DNA from: CAZSAT01 sp964604675
GTDB lineage: Bacteria; Myxococcota_A; UBA796; CAJQPC01
DNA: 64,000 nt
Assembly (NCBI GenBank): GCA_964604675.1
Contig: CAZSAT010000010.1
Location: 1 to 64,000, forward strand
Direction: 5' to 3'
In this document: piece by piece, positions 46,169 through 53,908 of the stretch
Layout: each line of letters begins with the position of its first letter
Position numbering within the stretch: the stretch's first letter is position 1
The notes under the pieces: generated by a model
The model's database searches: none
Told to the model about the DNA's origin: nothing
What the model saw: only the letters and a program-made list of their open reading frames with translations
Program-made: the position numbers and the translations under genes

Positions 46169-46199
46169 ACGGTAGGCCGCCCGAGGGGGTCGAAGTCAA
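46169..46199 (-). promoter_or_regulatory. Canonical sigma-70-type promoter TTGACT/TACCGT
   Basis: TTGACT (46199 to 46194) and TACCGT (46174 to 46169) are separated by 19 bases. The transcript would start near 46162 and reach the AGGAGG and ATG of the 37-residue peptide. An A-rich stretch lies just upstream of the -35 (GTCGAAAAACCC). Confidence 0.6.
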
Positions 46200-46258
46200 G
46201 GGTTTTTCGACTATTTGTGTCTGTGATCTGCCGGGGGTCAGCGCGGCACCAGTCGCGG

Positions 46259-47383
46259 CTACGGCCGGCCCGCACCACCGCCGCCGCTCGGCGTGCCCTG
46301 GGTCTGGCTCAGGTACGCCACCACGCCGAGCACCGCGAGCACTGCGAGCACCGCCAGCGCGATCTTGACCCAGCTCCAGGGGGCGGTGCCGTGGGTCTTT
46401 CCAGTCTGTCCGTTGACCAGGTACTGGTAGACCTTGCCCTGGTACTTGTAGGCCGCGATCCAGACCGGCAGCAGGATGTGCTTGAAGGTCACGTCCGAGA
46501 AGTGCGAGCTCACCCGGAGGTTCCGGTGCGTGTCGCCCGGCACCATCGAGCCGCACTCGCTGCGGATGGTGGACTCCATCTTGCCCTTGGCGGTGCCGTA
46601 GCCGTCCTTCAGCGCCAGCTGGTAGCGCTCGGCCGTGAAGCCCGCGAGGTACTGGGTGTCGTACTGCTTGAGCTGCTCGAGCCGGAAGGGCTCGAGGCCC
46701 TCGAAGAGCTTCTGCTCGAGACCCTTCGACGCGCTCACCAGCACGTCGTCGAAGAACTTGGCGTGGCGGCCGGCTGCGGGCTCCCAGCGGGTCTTCCTCA
46801 CCTGCCGTGTCTTGGTCACCGAGCGTCCGTTCTCCTGGGTCGTGTAGGTCTCGGTGACGTAGTAGTAGTAGCCGGCCTCGGCGGTCCAGTGGCTGCGGGT
46901 GTGCGCGTCGTAGGTCCAGCACGGCACGTAGATCCCGGCGATCTTCTCGAGCCGGGCGAGCTGCTTCAGCGCGTTGGGGCGGAACCACAAGCCCGAGATC
47001 CAACCCTGGAAGTCGCCGATGGCCTTGGCCTTGTCCACGGTGAAGGCGAGCACCGACTCCGGCCGGATGACGTCTTCGTGGGACTCGGCGAGATCGAGCT
47101 TGTCGTTGCCGCAGAAGCCGCAGTTGGTGGCGGTCAGCTTCGCGTCCACCTCGCTGATGGCGCCGCAGGCGTCGCACTGGAACTCCTGCAGATCCCCACC
47201 GAAGCCGCGTGCCGCGGACACGGCGGCCTGGTCGAGGCGGTGTTCGGTCGGCAGGTAGGGCTGGTTCGCAGCCTCTTCCTTGACCTCGTGACCGCAGTAC
47301 TCGCAGGTCAGCCCCGACGCGCCGGGCGTCCACATGAGCTCTGCGCCGCAACCCGGACAGGGAAAGTTCTGGCCAGCCGCCAT
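46259..47383 (-). CDS. Double zinc-ribbon protein with C-terminal membrane helix
   Basis: A 374-residue protein with two N-terminal zinc ribbons: CPGC with CEYC (residues 9-31) and CDAC with CGFC (about 69-91), as in TFIIB-type ribbon proteins of bacteria. A soluble body follows (VIRPESVLAFTVDKAKAIGDFQGWISGLWFRPNALKQLARLEKIAGIYVPCWTYDAHT...), containing a Tyr-rich strand and ending in one membrane helix (WVKIALAVLAVLAVLGVVAYL) and a Gly tail. Homologues often sit next to SPFH-domain genes, as here. It may form a membrane complex with the SPFH protein. The leader carries GGGAGGAG; a TAGGCT element lies 23 bases upstream. Confidence 0.8.
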   Translation of the reverse strand: MAAGQNFPCPGCGAELMWTPGASGLTCEYCGHEVKEEAANQPYLPTEHRLDQAAVSAARGFGGDLQEFQCDACGAISEVDAKLTATNCGFCGNDKLDLAESHEDVIRPESVLAFTVDKAKAIGDFQGWISGLWFRPNALKQLARLEKIAGIYVPCWTYDAHTRSHWTAEAGYYYYVTETYTTQENGRSVTKTRQVRKTRWEPAAGRHAKFFDDVLVSASKGLEQKLFEGLEPFRLEQLKQYDTQYLAGFTAERYQLALKDGYGTAKGKMESTIRSECGSMVPGDTHRNLRVSSHFSDVTFKHILLPVWIAAYKYQGKVYQYLVNGQTGKTHGTAPWSWVKIALAVLAVLAVLGVVAYLSQTQGTPSGGGGAGRP

Positions 47384-47406
47384 GGGGGCTCCTCCCGTGC
47401 GGCTGA

Positions 47407-47412
47407 AGCCTA
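47407..47412 (-). promoter_or_regulatory. -10-like element TAGGCT for zinc-ribbon gene
   Basis: TAGGCT ends 23 bases before the ATG at 47383, with GGGAGGAG in the leader. This suggests the gene can be transcribed apart from the SPFH gene. Confidence 0.4.
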
Positions 47413-47434
47413 TCGCAGAGTGGGCCTCGGAGGG

Positions 47435-48748
47435 CTACATCGGCGGCGGCGGCGGCGGTCCACCGCCGAGCAGGACCGCGATCTCCGGGACGTCGCGGGC
47501 GGGCTTCCAGCCGGCCCAGCCCGTGGCCCACACGTTGTGGGCGCCGCCGGGGTCGGCCTGGACCTTGCTCGCGATGTCCGCCGCGGAGAGGCCCTGGGCC
47601 TGCCCGCTCGGGCCGCTGTAGTGGAAGCTGGCCTGCGAGGGCGCCACGAGGGAGGCGATCTCGGGCACCTGATCCCACGGCTTCCAGCCGGCCCAGCCCT
47701 GGGCCCAGATGTTGTGGTTGCCGGAGCGGTTCGCCGAGATCTCGGCGGCGATCTGCGCGGCCGAGAGGCCCTGCTTCTGGCCGGACGGACCGCTGTAGTG
47801 GAAGCTGGCGCCCTGTTGCGGCGGCGGAGGTGGCGGCGGCGCATGGCCCTGGGACAGGCCTTGCTGAGGGTTGAACTGCCCCCCCTGGGACTGCGCCATC
47901 TGGTTGGCCATCTGGTTTCCGACCGCGAAGCCCATGCCGGCCTGCATCATCGGGTTGCCGCCGCCGGGCGCCGACGCGGACTCGCGGATCGCCTTGGCGG
48001 TCTGGAACTGGGTGTAGGCGCCCATGTCGCCCACGATGCCCATCGAGGTGCGCTCGTCGAGCGCCTTCTCGACGTTGGGCGGCAGCGACAGGTTGACGAT
48101 CGCGAAGTCGGTGAGCGTGATCCCGTAGTGGCTGGTGAACCAGGGCGTCATCTGCTTGCACATGCCGTCGCCCAGCTCGGTGAACTGCGCCCCGAGATCG
48201 AGCACGCCCATCCGGGCCTCGACGACCGCGTCGGTGAAGCTGGAGATGAGCTTCCGCTTGAGCTGGCCGGTGATCTCGCCGGTCTTGAAGAGGTGGTCGG
48301 TGCCCACGACCTGGCGGAGGAACTGCGCCGGGTCGGTCACGCGGAAGCAGTAGCTGCCGAAGGCCCGCACGCGCACCACGCCGAAGTCCGGGTCGCGCAT
48401 CATGAAGGGGTTCGACGTGCCCCACTTCTGGTCGGTGAACTGCTTCGTGTTCACGAAGTAGATCTCGCCCTTGTAGGGGTCGTCGAAGCCGTAGCCGATC
48501 GTGGTGAAGAAGCTCAGGATGCGCGTGTTGCGCGTGTCGAGGTCCCACGAGCCGGGCCCGAAGACGTCGGAGAGCTGGCCTTCGTTGATGAAGACGGCCG
48601 CCTGGCCTTCGCGGACCACGAGCTTGGAGCCGTCGGTGATGGCCTTCTGGTGGGTGGGGAAGCGGTACACGATCGTGTCGTTCGTGCTGTCCGTCCACTC
48701 GATGACCTCGAGGAAGGTCTTGGCCTTGATGCTGTCGAAGATGCCCAT
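47435..48748 (-). CDS. SPFH-domain protein with two GYF-like domains
   Basis: A 437-residue protein. Residues 1-300 form an SPFH/band-7-like domain of the virion-core-protein type (IVYRFPTHQKAITDGSKLVVREGQAAVFINEGQ...; VRVRAFGSYCFRVTDPAQFLRQVVG; ITLTDFAIVNLSLPPNVEKALDE). A Gln- and Pro-rich linker leads to two tandem GYF_2-like domains of about 50 residues (ASFHYSGPSGQxQGLSAAxIA; GWAGWKPxxxVPEIA) that are nearly identical, a recent duplication. GYF domains bind Pro-rich peptides, and both linker and C-terminus are Pro runs, so self-association is possible. SPFH proteins form large ring or cage assemblies on membranes. It is upstream of its zinc-ribbon partner. Confidence 0.85.
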   Translation of the reverse strand: MGIFDSIKAKTFLEVIEWTDSTNDTIVYRFPTHQKAITDGSKLVVREGQAAVFINEGQLSDVFGPGSWDLDTRNTRILSFFTTIGYGFDDPYKGEIYFVNTKQFTDQKWGTSNPFMMRDPDFGVVRVRAFGSYCFRVTDPAQFLRQVVGTDHLFKTGEITGQLKRKLISSFTDAVVEARMGVLDLGAQFTELGDGMCKQMTPWFTSHYGITLTDFAIVNLSLPPNVEKALDERTSMGIVGDMGAYTQFQTAKAIRESASAPGGGNPMMQAGMGFAVGNQMANQMAQSQGGQFNPQQGLSQGHAPPPPPPPQQGASFHYSGPSGQKQGLSAAQIAAEISANRSGNHNIWAQGWAGWKPWDQVPEIASLVAPSQASFHYSGPSGQAQGLSAADIASKVQADPGGAHNVWATGWAGWKPARDVPEIAVLLGGGPPPPPPM

Positions 48749-48817
48749 GCGGTGACCTCGTCAGGGGGGTGGCCTTGGCTTAGCGCGGCCGTTCGCCATT
48801 CGCAGACACCGAGGTGC

Positions 48818-49681
48818 CTATTGCTTCTCGAAGGCTTCGAGATCGAAGCCCCGTGAGCTTCCTGGCTCCATCGCCCACCAGTAGAGGGCGTCAGTGCTGG
48901 TGTGCGCCGCCCACGATCCGTCGGCCGCGAGGGCGATGAACCCCGCGCGCCAGCCGCGCCCCCCGATGCGGTCCAGCAGGCGGCGACACGCTTCGTCGAC
49001 CGAGACCTGCTCCATTTCCATCACGAGCCGCACCGCCATCGCTCCCTCCACGATCTCCTCGCCCACCCCGGTGCAGCTCACCGCGCCCGCCTCGGTCGCG
49101 TAGGTCGCGGCCACGGTCGGCGTGTCGCTGACGCGGTGGGGGCGCTCGTAGCCGCGGCCCCCGGTCGACGTGGCGGCGGCCAGCCGCCCCTTCGCGTCCA
49201 GGGCCACCGCCCCGACCGTGCCCGTGAGTCCGTCTCTCCGGCGGGTCCATTCGGCACGGGCGGCGGCCGTCTCGTTGTTCCGGAACGGCAACCCGAGGTC
49301 TCGGGCGCGGGCCTCGGCCCCGGCGCCGGCCAGAGTGCGGGAGCCCTCCTCCATCAAGGCCCGCGCCAGGCGCACCGGGTTCGCCAGACCCACCGCGTTG
49401 ACGACACCGCCGAAGCGCTCCCGGTGCCCGTCCATGACGGCCGCACAGAGGCGTGGCACACCGTCCTGTTGGAGCTTGGCGCCCCGACCGGCGTTGAAGA
49501 GCGGATCGTCCTCGAGGTGGCAGACCGCCTCGGTCACGGCCGTCACGGCGTCCCCGCCGGCCGCCAGGGTCGGCCAGACCTGTTCGCCGATCCGTTCCAG
49601 GGCGCCGTGCAGCTCGCTCGCGCGCCCGTGTGCGTGGCGCCTTCCTGCGCCGCCGTGGATCACCAGCACCGGCTTTTTCAT
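48818..49681 (-). CDS. Isoaspartyl peptidase / L-asparaginase (Ntn hydrolase)
   Basis: A 287-residue plant-type asparaginase. The N-terminal block is VLVIHGGAG, and LFNAGRGAKLQQDG follows. The self-cleavage site GTVGAVALDAKGRLAAATSTGG is intact: cleavage before the Thr at residue 155 gives two subunits with that Thr as nucleophile. The beta subunit continues with GEEIVEGAMA. It removes beta-aspartyl residues from peptides or hydrolyses asparagine. ATG at 49681 (MKKPVLVIHGG) has GAGGGG upstream; an in-frame ATG at 49702 is possible. The other gene of this divergent pair starts at 49741 or 49726, and the space between holds no TA step. Confidence 0.9.
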   Translation of the reverse strand: MKKPVLVIHGGAGRRHAHGRASELHGALERIGEQVWPTLAAGGDAVTAVTEAVCHLEDDPLFNAGRGAKLQQDGVPRLCAAVMDGHRERFGGVVNAVGLANPVRLARALMEEGSRTLAGAGAEARARDLGLPFRNNETAAARAEWTRRRDGLTGTVGAVALDAKGRLAAATSTGGRGYERPHRVSDTPTVAATYATEAGAVSCTGVGEEIVEGAMAVRLVMEMEQVSVDEACRRLLDRIGGRGWRAGFIALAADGSWAAHTSTDALYWWAMEPGSSRGFDLEAFEKQ

Positions 49682-49740
49682 CTCGACCCCTCTCAAGAAC
49701 ATCGGGCCCGTCCGTTGAGTTGGACATGGAAGCACGAACG

Positions 49741-50559
49741 ATGTCCACCGTCGGCCAGATGAACCTGAAGCCCGCCACCGAGGCCTGGGGCATCGAACGC
49801 GTCGAGGACGTGGCCGAGCGCATGCGCGAGTCAGGCGCGGCCTTCGTCGTGGTCCAGGATGGCGGCGACGGTGCCCGGATCTTCGACGCCGAGGCGGTGT
49901 ACGCGGCGAACCCGGACTCGATGCTCGACCTGCTGGCCGGCGGCGTGGACGTGCTGTACGTCGACGCAATGACCGCCGAGGCGGAGCTACCACCGGAGCG
50001 CCCGCTCGCTGTGCGTGAAGGCGCCGAGCTCATCGGCCTGCTGATGGGCGACAAGAAGATCACTGTCGATCCCGAGGAGCAGCGACGCAAGGCGCGCGCC
50101 TGGGCGCTGCCGACGGGAGGTGCCGATGCGCAGGCCGCGGCGATGGATGCCATCCGCGGCGCCATGCCCGTGTTTCGCAAGAAGCGGATCGCGCTGGTGC
50201 TCGACGTCCAGCCCAGCCGTGTCGAAGGCGATGGCTTCCTGGTCCGCGACATCATCGACATGCTGCTCGAGGAGAGCCTGGAGATCCTGCAGCGCTGCGG
50301 CGGTGGAACCGGCGTGCACGTGACGGTGGGTCAGGGCCCCTCGGGCCTCTGGATCGGCGTGGAGGACCACGGCAGCCGCACGACCTTCACCGACGTCGAC
50401 GCCATCCTCCACGACGGTCCGAGCGAGGATCCGACGGTGCTCGCCCTGCGTCGGCTGGCTCGGCGGGTCGAGGGCGATGGCGGTGTCATGCGTGTGCAGA
50501 CCACGCGGTCCGGCACCCGCTTCATGGTGCGGCTGCCCCTTCCAAGCGCCGACGCGTAG
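49741..50559 (+). CDS. Orphan histidine-kinase-like ATPase domain protein
   Basis: A 272-residue protein without a clear family name. The C-terminal half looks like a HATPase_c fold: a helix ending LVRDIIDMLLEESLEILQR in the N-box place, a strand HVTVGQGPSGLWIGVEDHGSRTTF resembling the G1 region (VEDHG), and the typical end GTRFMVRLPLP (G2 box). No H-box His or receiver domain is evident. The N-terminal half (ERMRESGAAFVVVQDGGDGARIFDAEAVYAANPDSMLDLL) may be a CBS-like sensory unit. It could be an anti-sigma-type kinase or an inactive relative. ATG at 49726 is an alternative start. Confidence 0.6.
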   Translation: MSTVGQMNLKPATEAWGIERVEDVAERMRESGAAFVVVQDGGDGARIFDAEAVYAANPDSMLDLLAGGVDVLYVDAMTAEAELPPERPLAVREGAELIGLLMGDKKITVDPEEQRRKARAWALPTGGADAQAAAMDAIRGAMPVFRKKRIALVLDVQPSRVEGDGFLVRDIIDMLLEESLEILQRCGGGTGVHVTVGQGPSGLWIGVEDHGSRTTFTDVDAILHDGPSEDPTVLALRRLARRVEGDGGVMRVQTTRSGTRFMVRLPLPSADA

Positions 50560-50582
50560 CGACACGTCGCAGCGTCGCGGGG

Positions 50583-50588
50583 TAGGCT
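50583..50588 (+). promoter_or_regulatory. -10-like element TAGGCT, leaderless spacing
   Basis: TAGGCT ends seven bases before the ATG at 50596. Confidence 0.45.
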
Positions 50589-50595
50589 CCCCGCG

Positions 50596-51432
50596 ATGTT
50601 GTGGATGATGTTGCAGGTGGTCCATGCGTGCGACGCACGGACCGACACCGCCGAGCTCCAGTCGGCCATGGAGCGCGCCGAGGCCGCCTACGGCAGCCTC
50701 GATCTCGAGGGCTTCGCCACGGCCACCAACGACTTCCGTCGCGTGCTGGAGTGCCTGGAGGATCCGGTCACGCGCCCCGTGGCGGCCCAGGTCCACCGGC
50801 TGCAGGGGCTCCGAGCCTTCGTGGATCAAGAGGCCGAGTACGCCAAGCTGGCCTTCGCTGCGGCGCGGGCGATCCAGGGGAGCTACCGCTTCCCCGAGAC
50901 CCTCATCCCGACCGGCAACCCCGTGCTGGTGGTCTACGACGCCGTCCCGCTCACCATGGGCACCTCCCAGACCGTCTCCTCACCCGGCCTGGAGGCGTAC
51001 TGGGGCTTCGACGGTCGCACCACCGACCAGCGGCCGGTCAACTGGCCCACGCTGGTGCAACGCTTCGACGGCTCGGGCGCGGTCGCTGACACGGCGTACC
51101 TCTGGCCCGGTGATCCGCTGCCCCTACCGGCCGGAGCGCCGCCCCCCATCCCGTCGCCGCTGCCCGCCCCCGATCCCGCGTCGGCTCCGGCGCCTGCGGA
51201 ACGCGGCGGGGCCGGCTCGGTCGTGCTGCTCGGCGGGGCCGTGGGCACGGGTGTGGTGGCCGGAGCCATCTACTACTCGGCCTACCGCGCCTCGCAGAAC
51301 TTCGAAGCGCCTGGGCTCAGCGAAGCGCAGGTCCAGGGCTACTACGACAAGGCGCGCTCACGCACGGTGGTCTCCGCCGGTGTCGGCGCGCTCGCGGCGG
51401 GCCTGGGCGTGGGCGCCGTGCTGACCTGGTAG
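50596..51432 (+). CDS. Exported protein with C-terminal membrane helices
   Basis: A 278-residue protein starting MLWMMLQVVHACDARTDTAEL; the first 12 residues look like a very short signal peptide, with Cys 12 as possible lipidation site. The mature N-terminal half is helical (LQSAMERAEAAYGSLDLEGFATATNDFRRVLECL) and may contain a TPR-like unit. A Pro-Ala-rich linker (residues about 180-205) leads to two hydrophobic segments (SVVLLGGAVGTGVVAGAIYYSAY and VVSAGVGALAAGLGVGAVLTW). No family is recognised; the layout is common in myxobacterial envelope proteins. Its TAG stop is part of the next gene's -10-like element. Confidence 0.7.
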   Translation: MLWMMLQVVHACDARTDTAELQSAMERAEAAYGSLDLEGFATATNDFRRVLECLEDPVTRPVAAQVHRLQGLRAFVDQEAEYAKLAFAAARAIQGSYRFPETLIPTGNPVLVVYDAVPLTMGTSQTVSSPGLEAYWGFDGRTTDQRPVNWPTLVQRFDGSGAVADTAYLWPGDPLPLPAGAPPPIPSPLPAPDPASAPAPAERGGAGSVVLLGGAVGTGVVAGAIYYSAYRASQNFEAPGLSEAQVQGYYDKARSRTVVSAGVGALAAGLGVGAVLTW

Positions 51433-51435
51433 GAG
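51430..51435 (+). promoter_or_regulatory. -10-like element TAGGAG including the upstream stop codon
   Basis: TAGGAG ends five bases before the GTG at 51441. Its first three bases are the stop of the preceding gene. This favours 51441 over the GTG at 51435 as the start. Confidence 0.35.
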
Positions 51436-51440
51436 TGCCC

Positions 51441-53129
51441 GTGCTGTTCGCGCTGACCGCCTGTGCATGGCTCACACCGGCCGACCTCGCCGCGAGGTTG
51501 GAGCGTGACTCCGACCAGCCGGGCGGGGACACCGCGGGCTCCGACACCGCGTCGGTCGACTCGGACTGTGCGACCACCTGGTACGCGGACGTCGACGGCG
51601 ACCAGTACGGTGACGAGTCCAGCCCCACCGAGGCCTGTGAACAGCCGGACGGCCACGTGGCCGAGGGGGGCGACTGCGACGACTCGGCCGACTCCGTGAA
51701 CCCCGATGGCGTGGAGGTCTGCGGGAACGGTGTGGACGAGAACTGCCTCGGCGGTGATCAGCTCTGCCTGGAAGGCGAGCGCGAGATCCACGCGATGGGC
51801 ACGCTCTATGGGGGGGCGAGCACAGGGGATCAGGCGGGCTTCTGGGTTCGCGCCGGGGACTACGATGCCGACGGACAGGAGGACTGGGTGACCTCCGCGC
51901 CCTTCTCCGATGCCTCCGGCGCAGATGCCGGGGCGGTCTACGTGATGGACGGCACCCTGCAGGCAGCGGCGCCGCTCGCCGGCGAAGCCCTTGCGGCCTT
52001 CGTGGGCGGCGAGGCCGGCGACTTCCTCGGGCACGACGTGGCCTTCACGGGCAGCTTCGACGCCGACTGCGACAGCCTGGCCTTCGGCGGTCCAGGCCAC
52101 GTGTACGGGAGCAACGAGTACGCGGGCTATGCCGGCATCCTCGACTGCGGACTGCTCGGGAACTACGACCTCGGCACCGGCGCAGTCATCGCGTACGGCT
52201 TCCAGCACACCGAGATCGGGGTGGGGCTGGGGAACGCGCTGGCCGGCGGCCTGGACTACTCGGACCACCCGGCTCGGACCGACGACCTCGCCATCGGTGG
52301 CCCGGGCTACGACGGTCGGGGCGCGGTCTGGGTCGTGTTCAGCGAGGAGACCAACCCCGGCACCTACGACCTCGGTGCCACGGGGCTGAGCGTGCGCTAC
52401 GACGGGGACAGCCTGGGCGACTACGCCGGCTACGCGGTCGGCAACCTGGCCGACCACACCGGCGACGGCTTCGACGATCTCGGCGTGGGCGCCACCGGCG
52501 CCACCGGCACCGAGGCTGGCAAGGTGCACGTCGTCGCCGGCGGAGCCTCCTCCACCGGTGTGGCGTCGCTCTCGGATGCGACCCTCACCCTGCACGGTGA
52601 ACGGGACGGGGACCAGCTCGGCTACATCGTCGAGAACCTCGGGGACCTCGACGGCGACGGCTTGCCGGAGTTCGCCACCAGCTCCATCGACGCCGAGAAC
52701 GACGCGGGCGTGGTGTACGTGATCCGTGGCACGAACCGCGACCGCGCCTTCGTGGGCTACGCGGCCATCGAGAAGTACGCGCTGGGCACCATCCGTGGCC
52801 TGGACGACGAGGGGCGCTTCGGCACGTCGGCCGCGGCCGTCGACATCGAGGGCGACGGGCAGGCCGAGCTGCTGGTGGGCGCCACCGAGGAGTGGGCGCA
52901 GTCGGAGCGTGGCGGCGCAGTGTACGTGTTCCACGACCTCGGCGCCGGCACCTGGAGCGCGTCGGATGCGTCGGCCATGGTCTACCGCGACCAGAGCACG
53001 GGCATCTTCGGCTCCAGCCTGGCCGAGGTCAGCACGCCGGCCGGCGGCTCCCGGCTGCTGATCGGGAACATGAACGAAGACGGCGAGGCCTCAGGCTCCG
53101 GCGGCGTGTGGGCCGTGCCGCTCTACTGA
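51441..53129 (+). CDS. FG-GAP repeat lipoprotein with MopE-type motif
   Basis: A 562-residue lipoprotein (MLFALTACAW, Cys 8). After an Asp-Thr linker (GGDTAGSDTASVDS) comes a MopE-type metal-binding motif (ADVDGDQYGD... GGDCDDSADSVNPDGVEVCGNGVDENC). The rest is a beta-propeller of FG-GAP/integrin-alpha-like repeats, each with a DxDGDG-like calcium loop and a GxVYV strand: GDYDADGQEDWVTSAP, DHTGDGFDDLGVGA, DLDGDGLPEFATS and DIEGDGQAELLVGA are the clearest. Such propellers mediate surface adhesion or ligand binding with calcium. GTG at 51435 would add two residues. Convergent with the next gene, four bases apart. Confidence 0.85.
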   Translation: MLFALTACAWLTPADLAARLERDSDQPGGDTAGSDTASVDSDCATTWYADVDGDQYGDESSPTEACEQPDGHVAEGGDCDDSADSVNPDGVEVCGNGVDENCLGGDQLCLEGEREIHAMGTLYGGASTGDQAGFWVRAGDYDADGQEDWVTSAPFSDASGADAGAVYVMDGTLQAAAPLAGEALAAFVGGEAGDFLGHDVAFTGSFDADCDSLAFGGPGHVYGSNEYAGYAGILDCGLLGNYDLGTGAVIAYGFQHTEIGVGLGNALAGGLDYSDHPARTDDLAIGGPGYDGRGAVWVVFSEETNPGTYDLGATGLSVRYDGDSLGDYAGYAVGNLADHTGDGFDDLGVGATGATGTEAGKVHVVAGGASSTGVASLSDATLTLHGERDGDQLGYIVENLGDLDGDGLPEFATSSIDAENDAGVVYVIRGTNRDRAFVGYAAIEKYALGTIRGLDDEGRFGTSAAAVDIEGDGQAELLVGATEEWAQSERGGAVYVFHDLGAGTWSASDASAMVYRDQSTGIFGSSLAEVSTPAGGSRLLIGNMNEDGEASGSGGVWAVPLY

Positions 53130-53133
53130 GCGC

Positions 53134-53886
53134 TCACTCGAAGCGGTAGGCGGAGCCGGCGGTGCACGGGTAGGCCGCCACCTTCTGGTCGACGAGCTGG
53201 TCGACGAGCGGGGTGAGCAAGCGTGTGCGCAGGCTGAGCTGCTCGCGCATCTGGTTGACGAGATCGACCAGGAGCACCACCTTGCCGCCGAAGCCGGGCA
53301 GGTGTTCGAGCACCGCGGCCTCCTCGTCGTAGTCGGAGCCGCACAGGAGCCAGTCCGCCCCCTGGTACCTGCGCTGGGCCATCTGGATCCAGGAAGGATC
53401 CGCCCCGCTGTGGAGGCTGCAGCCGAGGTGGACGAGTCGCCGACCATCGGGGAAGGTGAGCTGCCAGACCAGGGGGGCGCCGCCTCGCGGGAGGCTGGTG
53501 CGCCGGGCCATGCGCCGACCGGCGCGCAGGGGACGGCGGAGGGCGGCGCCGACCTTACGGAGCGCCTCGGTGGGGGTGGCCCAGGGGATCGGCTGGTAGG
53601 GCTCGGCCTCGATCTGCACGCCATCGATCCGGACAGGCGCTTCGTGCGCCGTGAGCGCGCTGCGCCCGAGCCAGTCGAGCACGGACTCGCAGGCGACCAC
53701 CTCGGGCGTGGCCTTGTCGCGCACGGCGCGCTCCACGCCGATCGAGCGATCGCAGTCGTACCAGCTGACCAGCGCCACGTCGTCGCCTGGAGGCTCCGCG
53801 GGATCGAAGACGAAGCTTCGACCCGGCCGATCGAGGTGGATGGCGGCCCCGCCGAGGTGGGTGATGCGCAGGTTCCAGAGGCTCAC
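53134..53886 (-). CDS. Metallo-beta-lactamase-fold-like protein with lost metal site
   Basis: A 250-residue protein whose strands follow the metallo-beta-lactamase fold: LRITHLGGAAIHLD near the start, FDPAEPPGDDVALVSWYDCDRS where zinc enzymes have an SHxHxDH motif, and RLVHLGCSLHSG and LLCGSDYDEEA later. The His residues of the metal site are replaced (SWYDCD), so it probably does not hydrolyse by the standard route. The function is unknown. GTG at 53886 follows a TAGCCG element by six bases. It is divergent from the subtilase gene, with 22 bases between the two start codons. Confidence 0.6.
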   Translation of the reverse strand: MSLWNLRITHLGGAAIHLDRPGRSFVFDPAEPPGDDVALVSWYDCDRSIGVERAVRDKATPEVVACESVLDWLGRSALTAHEAPVRIDGVQIEAEPYQPIPWATPTEALRKVGAALRRPLRAGRRMARRTSLPRGGAPLVWQLTFPDGRRLVHLGCSLHSGADPSWIQMAQRRYQGADWLLCGSDYDEEAAVLEHLPGFGGKVVLLVDLVNQMREQLSLRTRLLTPLVDQLVDQKVAAYPCTAGSAYRFE

Positions 53887-53892
53887 CTCCTG

Positions 53893-53902
53893 CGGCTAAC
53901 CT
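53893..53902. promoter_or_regulatory. Divergent leaderless promoter pair sharing one TA step
   Basis: cggcTAacct reads TAACCT rightward (six bases before the GTG at 53909) and TAGCCG leftward (six bases before the GTG at 53886). Both elements share the TA at 53897-53898, so one ten-base site could serve two genes in opposite directions. Confidence 0.5.
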
Positions 53903-53908
53903 CTCCGG

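Noticed and set aside
46026..48698. An 890-codon minus-strand frame covering the SPFH and zinc-ribbon genes
   Set aside because: It is out of frame with two recognisable proteins. Only its last 37 codons, with their own promoter and Shine-Dalgarno, are kept as a gene.
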